A stretch of 64,000 nt of DNA from Stutzerimonas stutzeri (lineage in GTDB: Bacteria > Pseudomonadota > Gammaproteobacteria > Pseudomonadales > Pseudomonadaceae). Shown piece by piece: positions 43,716 through 51,688 of the stretch. The stretch lies in contig DDKB01000009.1 of assembly GCA_002339675.1 (NCBI GenBank), positions 1 to 64,000 of the forward strand. Direction: 5' to 3'. A program made the position numbers and the translations under genes. Within the stretch, counting starts at the first letter, position 1; every line of letters begins with the position of its first letter. The notes under the pieces were generated by a model. That model saw only the letters and a program-made list of their open reading frames with translations, made no database searches and was not told the DNA's origin.

Positions 43716-44312
43716 GGTTTCGCCCTGCTGGGCGACTCACTTTTTCCAGACGCGGAAAAAGTAAGCAAAAACGCTTGCCCCTGCATCCGGGTCTCGCTTC
43801 GCTCGACTTCCCTCACTCCATCGCTGCTCCTAGGGTCGCCGCGCAAGGGCCATCCATGGCCCTTCACGGCTCTCGCGGCATCCATGCCGCTCGCCCCCCT
43901 ACGCAGCGATTCCATTCGGCCTCCTGATGGGGCGTCCGGCGGTGTCTGATGGTTCGCTTGTCAGCCCGTAGGATGGGTGCAACCCATCAACCATGGGCGA
44001 TGGGTTGCACCCATCCTACGCTCGAGCACGATGCTGCCGGTTCCATTGGTATCGCTGCCTCAGAGCTCACAGACAACACGGCCCCCAATCCCCTTCAGGA
44101 GGCCGAGCGCAGGTGCTGCGCAGGGGGACGCGAGGCATGGATGCCGAGCAAGGCGCGATGGGACATGGATGTCCCTTCGCGCCGGCCCCCGGAGCAGCAC
44201 CGGAGCGAGGGAAGTTTTGCGAAGCAAAACCTGGATGCAGGGGTGGCCTTCTTTTTGGTTACTTTTTCTTGGCCACGCAAGAAAAAGTGACTCGCCCAGC
44301 AGGGCGAAACCA
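43716..44312. repeat. Long imperfect inverted repeat pair (about 210-bp arms)
   Basis: The left arm (43716 to about 43926) and right arm (about 44094-44312) are inverted copies. Shared pieces, left arm read forward and right arm read reverse, include GGTTTCGCCCTGCTGGGCGA, CCCCTGCATCC, ACTTCCCTC, GGCATCCATGCC and CGGCCTCCTGA. They diverge by scattered changes and small gaps. Between them is an exact 22-bp palindrome at 43967-44020. No transposase gene is present. Such repeats occur in multiple intergenic copies in P. stutzeri-type genomes by my recollection; that is not tested here. Confidence 0.85.
43967..44020. repeat. Perfect 22-bp palindrome with 10-base loop
   Basis: CGTAGGATGGGTGCAACCCATC (43967-43988) pairs exactly with 43999-44020 around AACCATGGGC. 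The stem itself has an internal repeat (GATGGGT/ACCCATC). It is a REP-like intergenic hairpin in the middle of the larger inverted repeat pair. It may also act as a transcription stop. Confidence 0.85.
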
Positions 44313-44470
44313 AGCCTCCAATCAACTCCCTAATCCGCCCACACGCAAAACCCGAACAACACCGTAAAAAACCAGTGAGCCAATTCAACCCCCACCCCAT
44401 TCATCCAACCGTCACATTCATCTGTTTCCGTGCCCTCACGCACTGGCGCGCGCCTCGCCACGGAGACCCG

Positions 44471-45385
44471 ATGAAATCCCTGCTCAAACTCCACACCCTC
44501 ACCCTGCTCGGCCTCGCCTTCGCCGCTAACTTCGGCCTGCAGGTCTACCTGGCCACCGGCCAAATCAAGACCTGGGCCGAGATCAACTGGATGGACGTCG
44601 CTGGCGAAGGCGGCTCGGCGGTGCTCGCGCTGGTCTGGCTGATCATGCTGCTGCACAGCCGCCCGGCCGGTCGCGTGACACGGCTGCTGGCGCTGGGCCT
44701 GGCCTGTGTCTTCTTCTCCTGGTGGATGGACACCCTGGACGAATTCATCAAACTTCCTGAACTGGCGATCTGGGACAACTGGCTGGAGACCGCGCCGATG
44801 CCCGTCGGCCTGTTGCTGCTGACCCTCGGCATCTACCACCTCAATCAGGAACAGCGCGCCATCAGCCAGCAGATGAGCAAGCGCGAGAAAGGCTTCCGCG
44901 AGCACCGCCTCTTCGACAAGCTCACCCCACTGGGCGCCGCGCAATACTTGCGCCAACAGGTACAGCAGGCGCTCGGTCACGCCCAGGCGGAACAGCAGCC
45001 GCTGTCGCTGGTGGTCGTGGATCTGGACGATTTCAACGCCATCAACCAGCGCTACGGCCAGGCCGAGGGGGATGCCGTCCTGCAGGCCATGGCGCAGGTG
45101 CTGTTACTCAACCTGCGTCGCCAGGACCTGCTCTGCCGCCTGGCCGGCGATCGCTTCGTCGCGGTGCTACCGAACACCGGCGAGAGCCAGGCCAGAATGA
45201 TCGCTGATGAGCTGCAACAGGCCGTCGCCAGCCTGGCGCACAAGACCGCGCAGCACGGCGAACGGGTGCATCTTCGTGCCAGCACCGGCACGGTGATGGC
45301 CTTCGACGAGGATGCCGAGCAACTGCTCAAGCGCCTCAACCTGAACCTGGCCAAAATCAAGCAGCAGCTGCCGCGCTGCGCCTGA
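44471..45385 (+). CDS. GGDEF-family membrane protein with degenerate active site
   Basis: A 304-residue protein with about four membrane segments in the first 125 residues, then a diguanylate-cyclase-like domain. The fold is recognizable (LSLVVVDLDDFNAINQRYGQ, then VLLLNLRRQDLLCRLAGDRF), but the catalytic GGDEF/GGEEF is AGDRF at residues 225-229. The glutamate of the motif is arginine and the first glycine is alanine. Synthesis of c-di-GMP is therefore unlikely, and it may act as a receptor or partner. It is 11 bases before an AraC regulator gene, so the two are probably co-transcribed. The ATG at 44471 follows GGAGA. Confidence 0.88.
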   Translation: MKSLLKLHTLTLLGLAFAANFGLQVYLATGQIKTWAEINWMDVAGEGGSAVLALVWLIMLLHSRPAGRVTRLLALGLACVFFSWWMDTLDEFIKLPELAIWDNWLETAPMPVGLLLLTLGIYHLNQEQRAISQQMSKREKGFREHRLFDKLTPLGAAQYLRQQVQQALGHAQAEQQPLSLVVVDLDDFNAINQRYGQAEGDAVLQAMAQVLLLNLRRQDLLCRLAGDRFVAVLPNTGESQARMIADELQQAVASLAHKTAQHGERVHLRASTGTVMAFDEDAEQLLKRLNLNLAKIKQQLPRCA

Positions 45386-45396
45386 GGAACGGATCG

Positions 45397-46419
45397 ATGG
45401 CCATCGGCTACGAGTGCGACACACGCTTCATCGCCGCGCATCATCAACCGGCCGTGTTGATCGACCTGGCGCTATCGCGGGGGATCGAGTGTCATCAGTT
45501 GTTGCGCGGCAGCGGGCTGTTCTATGAGGACGTCGTCGGCGGCCAGGCACGGATCAGTCCCCTTCAGTTTCTGACCTTGATTGGAAGCGCGCAGCGCTTG
45601 CTTGGGGCGGACGACAGCAGCTTTCTGTTCGGCCAGCGTCTGCTACCGGGCCACTACGGCGAGGTCAGCCACGCGCTGACCCACGCCTGTACATTGCACC
45701 AGGCACTGGAACAACTGCAGCAGTTCCGCGCCCTGCTCAGTCCGCTACTAACACCCCGCCTGCTGCTCGACGGGCAGCAGGCGCATCTGTACTGGATCGA
45801 CAGCTGTGGCGCGGGCGACCAGCTGCGTTTTCTCACCGAGGCCAGCCTGACCGCCGTGGTTGCGCTGAGCAGACGGCTATCCGGCGAGCGCCTGCCCTGG
45901 CGCTTCCACCTCGCCTATGCGCAACCGCGCCACGTCGAACAGTATTGGGTGCATCTGGGCGAGCAGCTGACCTTCGCCAGTCAGATGACCATGATGAGCC
46001 TGCCGCTGGAATATTTGCACACGCCTTGGCCGGGCGCCTCGGTCACCGCCGGCCAGGTCGCGCAGCAGGCGAGTTGCGCACAGCTTGAAAGCCTTGGCTG
46101 GCCCGCCAGTTTTATCGATCAGCTGTACGACCATCTGTACGCGAACATCCGCGACCCGCTGAATCTGGAACGCGTCGCCCAGGCCTTCGAGATGAGCCCT
46201 GCCTCGCTAAAGCGCAAGCTGCACAAGCACGGCACAGGCTTCCAGGACCAGCTCGATCAGGTGCGCAAACATGTGGCGCTGTATCTGTATCAGATGAAGG
46301 GGTACAGCAACGAAGAGGTTGCCAGCTATCTACGCTTCAACGACACCACCAATTTCCGTCGCGCCTTCAAACGCTGGACCGGCCTGGCACCGAGTGGGCT
46401 GCGTCAGCTATTCGACTAG
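45397..46419 (+). CDS. AraC-family transcriptional regulator
   Basis: A 340-residue regulator. The N-terminal 220 residues match the arabinose-binding-like domain of the OruR/ArgR-type subgroup (SRGIECHQLLRGSGLFYED). The C-terminal 100 residues form the double helix-turn-helix (LERVAQAFEMSPASLKRKLHKHG, then YSNEEVASYLRFNDTTNFRRAFKRWTG). The second turn matches the family signature. It follows the GGDEF-like gene by 11 bases, which hints that they serve one response. The inducer is unknown. Confidence 0.9.
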   Translation: MAIGYECDTRFIAAHHQPAVLIDLALSRGIECHQLLRGSGLFYEDVVGGQARISPLQFLTLIGSAQRLLGADDSSFLFGQRLLPGHYGEVSHALTHACTLHQALEQLQQFRALLSPLLTPRLLLDGQQAHLYWIDSCGAGDQLRFLTEASLTAVVALSRRLSGERLPWRFHLAYAQPRHVEQYWVHLGEQLTFASQMTMMSLPLEYLHTPWPGASVTAGQVAQQASCAQLESLGWPASFIDQLYDHLYANIRDPLNLERVAQAFEMSPASLKRKLHKHGTGFQDQLDQVRKHVALYLYQMKGYSNEEVASYLRFNDTTNFRRAFKRWTGLAPSGLRQLFD

Positions 46420-46433
46420 CCGGACGGCGTCTG

Positions 46434-46592
46434 TCAGCGCTGCGGACGAGTTGCAGCCGTTGTGTGCGCGGCATCGGCGTCGCGGGTAACGGGGCGTTGC
46501 GTGAGAGTGGCAAAGGCACGGCGCAACAGCCAGACGGCGATGCCAGCCACGGTCACAAATGCGATCAACACCGGAACGGCCTGTGGGTTCAT
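46434..46592 (-). CDS. Small single-span membrane protein
   Basis: A 52-residue frame beginning MNPQAVPVLIAFVTVAGIAVWLLRR. It has one membrane segment (residues 6-23) and a short charged tail rich in threonine and alanine. Its stop is 14 bases past the convergent AraC gene. The ribosome site (AAGGCGC) is weak. I do not recognize the protein. It could be a real small membrane protein of this genus. Confidence 0.5.
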   Translation of the reverse strand: MNPQAVPVLIAFVTVAGIAVWLLRRAFATLTQRPVTRDADAAHTTAATRPQR

Positions 46593-46800
46593 TGCGCCTT
46601 GCCTCTTGTCGATGAGCGCTTCGCGAGTGCGATAGCTTTTTGATACTACCGTTTCAGACAAGCGATCGCCAAGGCAATGCGCGAATTGACGGCCATCCAG
46701 CAAGAAAACGACGGACGACCGCAAAAGCTACGCGACGAATCGCCGTGCCGCAGGTCGTATCCTCAGGACCATCGACCCACCCCAGGCCATGAGGGGCGCC

Positions 46801-46968
46801 ATGCCACAGTCTTACACGCGGCAATACCACCAGTTGCGCAACCACATTGACCAGATGCTCGACCGCGGCGCAGTCATCGCCCGCCGGACGCCTCTCACGA
46901 TCAGGCGCGGCGACCGCCTCTATCGCGTGTCCTGCGGCATGCTGATCAGCGAGCTGCCGACCGGTTAA
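46801..46968 (+). CDS. Small hypothetical protein (55 residues)
   Basis: A short frame, MPQSYTRQYHQLRNHIDQML to ISELPTG. GAGGGG lies 7 bases before the ATG. The first half looks helical and amphipathic, the second half has RLYRVSCGML. Its codon use follows the GC-rich host pattern. No family is recognized. It lies alone between divergent and convergent genes. An ATG 12 bases earlier is an alternative start. Confidence 0.5.
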   Translation: MPQSYTRQYHQLRNHIDQMLDRGAVIARRTPLTIRRGDRLYRVSCGMLISELPTG

Positions 46969-47014
46969 CCGGCCATCAGGCCATCATGCTGGCCAGCGAT
47001 CCACGTGTACGCGC

Positions 47015-48010
47015 CTAGCGGTCGGCCACAACGCGGTTGTGCGCCGCTTCTCCACGCTCGAAGGCGCTGACATTGGCCAGCGTCACCTCGGCGATATTGG
47101 TCAATGCTTCGGCGGTGAAAAACGCTTGGTGACCGGTGATCAGCACGTTCGGAAAGGTCGTCAGGCGCATGAAGACATCATCGCCGATCAGGCTCTGCGA
47201 ACGGTCCTGGAAGAACAACTGCTCCTCCTCTTCATAGACATCCAGGCCCAGCCGGCCGATGTGCCCGGACTTGAGCCCATCGATAACCGCCTTGGTGTCG
47301 ACAACGCGGCCGCGCCCGGTATTGATCAGCACCACACCGCGCTTCATCTGCGCAATCGCCGCGGCATCGATCAAGTGGTGCGTTTCGGGTGTCAGCGGGC
47401 AGTGCAGCGAGACGATGTCGGCCTCCGCCAGCAACCTACCCATCGACACGTATTCCACGAAAGCCTTGGCGGCGGGATCGGGAAACGGATCGAAGGCCAG
47501 TATCCGGCAGCCGAAGCCGTGCATGATGTCGGCGAACACCTGGCCGATGCGGCCTGTGCCGACCACCCCGACCGTCTTGCCGCACAGGTCGAAGCCCAGC
47601 AGCCCGTCCAGCTCGAAATTGCCTTCGCGCACCCTGTTGTAGGCACGGTGGGTCATCCGGTTGAGGCCTAGCAGCAGCGCGACAGCATGCTCGGCTACTG
47701 CGTGCGGCGAGTACGCCGGCACCCGGACGACCTCCAGCCCCAGCCGCCTGGCCTCACCCAGATCGACATTGTTGAAGCCGGCCGAACGCAACGCGATCAA
47801 CTCGGTGCCGCCGGCCTTGAGCTGCCGCAGCACGGCCGCGTCCAGCCGGTCATTGACGAAGGCACAGACACAGCGAAACCCAGCAGCCAGCGCCGCTGTT
47901 TCAGCGGTCAGCTGCGGGTCGAGGTACAGCAGGTCGTGGCCGTGTCCGACATTGGCCTGGTCGAGAAAGCGGCGGTCGTAGGGTTTGCTGCTGAAAATCG
48001 CAATGTGCAT
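47015..48010 (-). CDS. ldhA: D-lactate dehydrogenase (2-hydroxyacid dehydrogenase family)
   Basis: A 331-residue NAD-dependent enzyme close to the fermentative LdhA. The nucleotide motif VGVVGTGRIGQ lies near residue 146. The catalytic residues are in LRSAGFNNVD (Arg) and LHCPLTPET, and the late GHQAFFTAEAL (His). It reduces pyruvate to D-lactate. The first residues (MHIAIFSSKPYDRRFL) are typical, which fixes the ATG at 48010. It is monocistronic in this window. Confidence 0.95.
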   Translation of the reverse strand: MHIAIFSSKPYDRRFLDQANVGHGHDLLYLDPQLTAETAALAAGFRCVCAFVNDRLDAAVLRQLKAGGTELIALRSAGFNNVDLGEARRLGLEVVRVPAYSPHAVAEHAVALLLGLNRMTHRAYNRVREGNFELDGLLGFDLCGKTVGVVGTGRIGQVFADIMHGFGCRILAFDPFPDPAAKAFVEYVSMGRLLAEADIVSLHCPLTPETHHLIDAAAIAQMKRGVVLINTGRGRVVDTKAVIDGLKSGHIGRLGLDVYEEEEQLFFQDRSQSLIGDDVFMRLTTFPNVLITGHQAFFTAEALTNIAEVTLANVSAFERGEAAHNRVVADR

Positions 48011-48097
48011 GACGGGGATCCTCCGCGGTGGCCGGTTGCTGGCCTAGGCTAGCAGACCCGGTCGGCCCGGCTTCGACGGCGCCCGGCGAGTAACAGG

Positions 48098-48748
48098 TCA
48101 ATCGGGCGATTCGGTGAGCCAGCGGCGTGCCCGCCGCCGCTCACGACGCGACAGCAGCTGCTCGGTGAAGGGGCTTTCAGGAATCAGAGCGCAGTCCGGA
48201 TCGCCGCGCTCGTACAGCCGGAATCGACGCAGTACCCCGATTGGATGCCGCTCCGGACCGTAGAACGCCACGGCACGGACCTCCAGCGCATGGAACGTCC
48301 AGTCACCAACCGGCTTATGGCCGTCCAGCTCGATGTCGTGTCGCTCGGCAACCCGACGCAGCATGCCCTGAAAGGTACCGATATGGATGAAATCACCGCT
48401 GCGCAGCGGACCTTGGTGCGTCGTCTGGTGGATGGCCAGGTCAGGGGAGGAACCGGTCTCATCGTCGATACTGTGGCGGATGTCGGTCACGTCCACCTCC
48501 AGCGGGCCCCTGGAACTCTCGATGCACACCACCAGCTGGTTAATGAACATCGGCTCGGCGCTCATGTTGGAGATCAGGCACAGCGAACTCAGCCCCTTGC
48601 CCGCACCGCGGTTGATGATCAGGCTCGGCTTGCGCTGCCGCCTGAAGTTCAGCAGCAACAGCTGAGCATAGAACACCCACACCAACAGCGTGCTGGCCGA
48701 TATCGCCAACGAGACCAGCGCCTGGTTGTCTTTGAGCCATTCGATCAT
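48098..48748 (-). CDS. Hypothetical membrane-anchored protein
   Basis: A 216-residue protein. Residues 12-35 form one membrane segment (VSLAISASTLLVWVFYAQLLLL). The rest is cytoplasmic with mixed strands (SLIINRGAGKGLSSLCLISNMS, then ESSRGPLEVDVTDI), ending in a very basic tail (SRRERRRARRW). I do not recognize a named family. The ATG at 48748 (MIEWLKD) with AGGCG upstream is preferred to 48772. It is the last host gene before the island. Confidence 0.8.
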   Translation of the reverse strand: MIEWLKDNQALVSLAISASTLLVWVFYAQLLLLNFRRQRKPSLIINRGAGKGLSSLCLISNMSAEPMFINQLVVCIESSRGPLEVDVTDIRHSIDDETGSSPDLAIHQTTHQGPLRSGDFIHIGTFQGMLRRVAERHDIELDGHKPVGDWTFHALEVRAVAFYGPERHPIGVLRRFRLYERGDPDCALIPESPFTEQLLSRRERRRARRWLTESPD

Positions 48749-48915
48749 GGGACGCCTCGCAGGATTGCTCACTGCTGAGACAGTACATCGACCTCGACGT
48801 GCCCAATCCCGACGCCCCGCGGCGCCCCAGCCGCCCCAGCCGCCCGCAGCGCCGCGGCCGGCATCGGACGCCCTCCATGGGCGCGCAGGCGCTTTACCAG
48901 ACGCGGAAACGAGAA

Positions 48916-48944
48916 AGCCCCGTAACTCAGGAAGTTACGGGGCT
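48916..48944 (-). terminator. Terminator at the island's left edge
   Basis: A perfect 12-bp stem (AGCCCCGTAACT/AGTTACGGGGCT) with a 5-base loop. Reading leftward it ends in TTTCTCGTTT. It lies 10 bases beyond the tRNA-Ser-like fragment at 48955, which is where the terminator of an intact leftward tRNA gene would be. Confidence 0.85.
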
Positions 48945-48954
48945 CTCATAATGG

Positions 48955-48968
48955 TGGCGGAGAGATAG
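48955..48968 (-). other. Candidate attachment-site remnant: 3' end of a tRNA-Ser
   Basis: The reverse complement CTATCTCTCCGCCA is the end of a serine tRNA (T-stem end, acceptor strand TCTCTCC, discriminator G, CCA). The match stops abruptly after these 14 bases, so no tRNA is complete here. Host sequence and a terminator lie to the left; an integrase gene lies to the right. This is what the tRNA-distal end of an element integrated into a leftward tRNA-Ser looks like, and the intact tRNA would be at the far right end beyond the window. Confidence 0.65.
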
Positions 48969-49098
48969 TCCGCCAATTCCACTTCCATCAAGCGTAACCA
49001 ACATCCAGCAAACTTCCTTAAGACCTTTGTCTTACGGGCTTTTCAGCCTATCATCGTCCAGAGAGCGCCAGACGTTTACACCCAAAGCTATCGGCAAA

Positions 49099-49143
49099 GG
49101 TGTAGGTCAGGGTGTAGGTCGGAATTTGGACGGTGTAGGTCAG
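49099..49143 (+). repeat. Three direct repeats before the integrase gene
   Basis: GGTGTAGGTCAG (49099), GGTGTAGGTCGG (49111) and GGTGTAGGTCAG (49132). The first two are adjacent, and the third follows a 9-base gap. They end 9 bases before the integrase start and could be arm-type binding sites for the integrase or its directionality factor. Confidence 0.75.
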
Positions 49144-49152
49144 GAGTTGCAG

Positions 49153-50451
49153 ATGGGGAAGCTGACGGTTCGAACGGTGGACAGTCTGGTGAAAGCCGGA
49201 ACGTCCGGCATGACCGGCGATGGCGAAGGGCTGTACTTTCAAATCAGTAAGACCGGAGGCACAAGCTGGGTTTTCCGCTACAAGATCGCTGGCCGGCCTC
49301 GCCTGATGGGCCTGGGGCGATACCCCGAGACAAGCCTTGCAGAAGCCCGTGAAAAAGCCACAGAGTGCCGCAAGCTGACCAAAGCCGGCATTGACCCTCT
49401 TGATGCGCGAGACGCAAACCGCGAGCGTCAGCAACTGGAGGAGAAGAAAGAGCGCCAGCGCATCGAGCAAGAGCGCCTCGCCCTGGGGGTTGCCAAGGCC
49501 CGTGCCGTAACCTTCAAGACCGTGGCCACCGACTACATCGCTGCGCACCGCGCCGGCTGGAAGAACATCAAACACGCCCAACAATGGGAAAATACGCTCG
49601 CCACTTACGCCGAGCCCACCATCGGGCATCTGCCGACGCATGACGTAACCACAGCGCACCTGCTGCAGATCCTACAGCCGGTTTGGACGGAGAAGCCCGA
49701 GACCGCCAGCCGCGTGCGCAACCGCATTGAACTCGTACTGGATGCTGCGAAGGCGAGAGGGCTGCGCGAAGGCGAGAACCCGGCCCGCTGGCGTGGCCAC
49801 CTGGACAAGCTGCTGCCCAAGCGGTCCAAGGTGCGCGCCGTGAAAAGCCATGCTGCTATGCGTTGGGCCGACCTGCCGGCGTTCATGGTCGAACTGGCGA
49901 CGCTGGAGGCCAGCAGCGCCCGCGCTCTAGAGTTGACGATTCTCACTGCCTGCCGCACCAGCGAGGTATTGAACGCCAAGTGGGACGAAATCGACCACGA
50001 GACGCGTACCTGGACGATCCCTGCCGAGCGGATGAAGGCCGGCAAGGCGCATCGCGTGCCGTTGTCCGACGCGGCGCTGGCCGTGCTGGACGCCCTGCCC
50101 CGAATCGAGCGCAGCGCTTTTCTCTTCCCTGGCATGAAACCCGGCAAGCCCCTCTCCAACCTGGCCATGACCATGACCATGCGGCGCATGAACATGGGAC
50201 ATCTGACCGTCCACGGTTTCCGCTCCACCTTCCGCGACTGGGCAGCCGAGCGCACCCAATATCCGCGCGAGGTCTGCGAAATGGCACTTGCCCACAAAAT
50301 AGCTGAAGGAGCCGAAGCCGCTTACTGGCGTGGCGATATCTTTGAAAAACGACGGGCCTTGATGATTGACTGGGCGCAGTATGCGAACACCCCACCAGCA
50401 GCAAATATCATTCAGGGCGACTTCAACCGTGCTTGTGCTGGATCGGGCTAG
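49153..50451 (+). CDS. int: P4-type tyrosine integrase of the island
   Basis: A 432-residue tyrosine recombinase. The N-terminal arm-binding DUF4102 domain (MGKLTVRTVDSLVKAG, then GEGLYFQISKTGGTSWVFRYK) is that of P4/CP4-57-like integrases that use tRNA genes. The catalytic set is visible: Arg268 (TACRTSEV), His354 and Arg357 (VHGFRSTFRDWAAE) and the nucleophile Tyr391 (AAYWRGD). I chose the ATG at 49153 because AGGAG stands before it and the conserved domain begins there; the earlier frame runs through the repeats. It sits at the left edge of the island beside the tRNA-Ser fragment. Confidence 0.95.
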   Translation: MGKLTVRTVDSLVKAGTSGMTGDGEGLYFQISKTGGTSWVFRYKIAGRPRLMGLGRYPETSLAEAREKATECRKLTKAGIDPLDARDANRERQQLEEKKERQRIEQERLALGVAKARAVTFKTVATDYIAAHRAGWKNIKHAQQWENTLATYAEPTIGHLPTHDVTTAHLLQILQPVWTEKPETASRVRNRIELVLDAAKARGLREGENPARWRGHLDKLLPKRSKVRAVKSHAAMRWADLPAFMVELATLEASSARALELTILTACRTSEVLNAKWDEIDHETRTWTIPAERMKAGKAHRVPLSDAALAVLDALPRIERSAFLFPGMKPGKPLSNLAMTMTMRRMNMGHLTVHGFRSTFRDWAAERTQYPREVCEMALAHKIAEGAEAAYWRGDIFEKRRALMIDWAQYANTPPAANIIQGDFNRACAGSG

Positions 50452-50771
50452 CAGACGTCGGCATAGCCACATATGCGAACGCTGTCGAGGTGACACTCAG
50501 GGCAGCGTGCCCGATCCGGAGTCCGCAGCGCCTTGTCAGCAGGTCGTTCGCCGAGTCCCTCAGGATGCAGATATTCTTTGCTCAGAAGATAGCCTTCGAC
50601 GCTCAATTCAATCGTGACAGTCCTGTGCGGCGTTTTCCCAATCATCATCCGGCGTTCGTAACCGCAGCTTTCGCACGCGAAAGACCTAAGCGCCCTTGTT
50701 GTAGGGCTATCGCGCTCCGACAACGCAGCCCGGATTTCGTAGGTTCCTTCAGTTTTCATAGCTATGACCAT
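50448..50771 (-). CDS. Small zinc-ribbon-like hypothetical protein
   Basis: Up to 107 residues. Two CXXC pairs (CESC near residue 33, CPEC near residue 91) suggest a zinc ribbon. The rest is mixed. It converges with the integrase gene, their ends overlapping by 4 bases. Two ATG starts are possible, 50771 and 50759; neither has a strong ribosome site. I do not recognize a family, but such small zinc proteins often bind nucleic acid. Confidence 0.6.
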   Translation of the reverse strand: MVIAMKTEGTYEIRAALSERDSPTTRALRSFACESCGYERRMMIGKTPHRTVTIELSVEGYLLSKEYLHPEGLGERPADKALRTPDRARCPECHLDSVRICGYADVC

Positions 50772-50872
50772 CTAGTGAAACATTTGGCTTTCCGCTCACC
50801 TGGATATTGGGAGCAATCAGTAAGACACGTCCTAAGCGAGTTGTGCTGGCCCCACCATAATAGTGGCGGCCG

Positions 50873-50997
50873 ACTGAACGCGGTCCAGTTGGCCGAAGGA
50901 CTACGCATCGCCCTTGAAGTAACCATCCAGACTGAACGTTTCAGCCGAAGGCAGGTACGGAAAGCAACTCAACATCTAGAAGCGATGCAACGGCATC
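50873..50997 (-). pseudogene. Decayed fragment of a second WYL-type regulator gene
   Basis: About 125 bases are clearly homologous to part of the intact WYL gene downstream (52610-52735). Both strands share, for example, GGCCGAAGGAC, GCATCGC, CAACTCAAC and CGATGCA blocks in the same order. Translated leftward it reads LHRF-stop-M, then FSLDGYFKGDA-stop-SFGQLDRVQ, which matches HRFLDVE, FNLDDYLKSDALSFGRLETVQ. Two stop codons interrupt it. It lies 14 bases past the JAMM gene stop, on the same strand. Confidence 0.85.
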
Positions 50998-51010
50998 TTT
51001 AGCTTTAGAA

Positions 51011-51688
51011 TTATACCGCTCCTACTGCAGGGCAAATGAGGCGAACCATTCTATCTGCCTTTCTCCGGAAGCCATCAAAAGCATCCCCAGACCAGACATA
51101 AGCCTTCAGCCATATTGTCAATTCATCATATTGGAACCGCAAACAGCTTTGATCATCCAACCAAGCTGTGGATCTGTTTACCTTCTTGTCACGACGATAG
51201 ACTGTCGCAACCAAGCCAACTCTGTAGTTCGCTCCGTCCTTTTGCAGTTGGCGCACGGACTCGAAGTCTGGTTTAGAAAACTGGTAGAACTTTTTCCGCT
51301 CCACCTCAAGTTCGGTTTTGATCTTATTATCCTCAAGACTATATGGATGGCTGTGAAAATCACCCATATAGGAAACTTCCGGAAAAAAGCTTTCTATAAA
51401 ACGTTCCTTCAGCTGATAGGCTTCGTCGTCAAATGTAACCGAATCCTTTGATCTTTTAACGGCAGTTGAAGTGTCCGACCAAACCAGACGATATACAGTA
51501 GCCAGTCCCAGCGCGTCTTTTGTAGCGTATCCCCATAGATGCCCGAAGGTCTCCACCTGAGAACAGGGTCCATCGTCAGTAACGTGGGCCAATTTATAAG
51601 CCTCAAGCGCAGATGTCACCACGTTGAAAAAAACGTGATCGGAAACGGACACCAAACAATCCTTCATACTTTTCATCCCAAATATCAC
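51011..51688 (-). CDS. JAMM/MPN metalloprotease-like protein
   Basis: A 225-residue protein. The JAMM zinc motif is present: Glu46 (QVETFGHLWG), His112 and His114 (GDFHSHPYS), and Ser138/Asp141 (QFSKPDFES). The pattern E-x(n)-HSHP-x(n)-SxxD is intact, but the gap between HSHP and SxxD is about 23 residues, longer than usual. JAMM proteins cleave isopeptide bonds or peptide tails with zinc. It starts at a GTG that overlaps the stop of the upstream gene (GTGA). It is the last gene of the AAA-WYL-unknown-JAMM operon and is richer in A+T than the host genes. Confidence 0.8.
   Translation of the reverse strand: MIFGMKSMKDCLVSVSDHVFFNVVTSALEAYKLAHVTDDGPCSQVETFGHLWGYATKDALGLATVYRLVWSDTSTAVKRSKDSVTFDDEAYQLKERFIESFFPEVSYMGDFHSHPYSLEDNKIKTELEVERKKFYQFSKPDFESVRQLQKDGANYRVGLVATVYRRDKKVNRSTAWLDDQSCLRFQYDELTIWLKAYVWSGDAFDGFRRKADRMVRLICPAVGAV

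Noticed and set aside
50433..51002. A 189-residue plus-strand frame after int
   Set aside because: It overlaps the zinc-ribbon gene and the WYL relic, both on the other strand; its apparent sequence is the complement of these.
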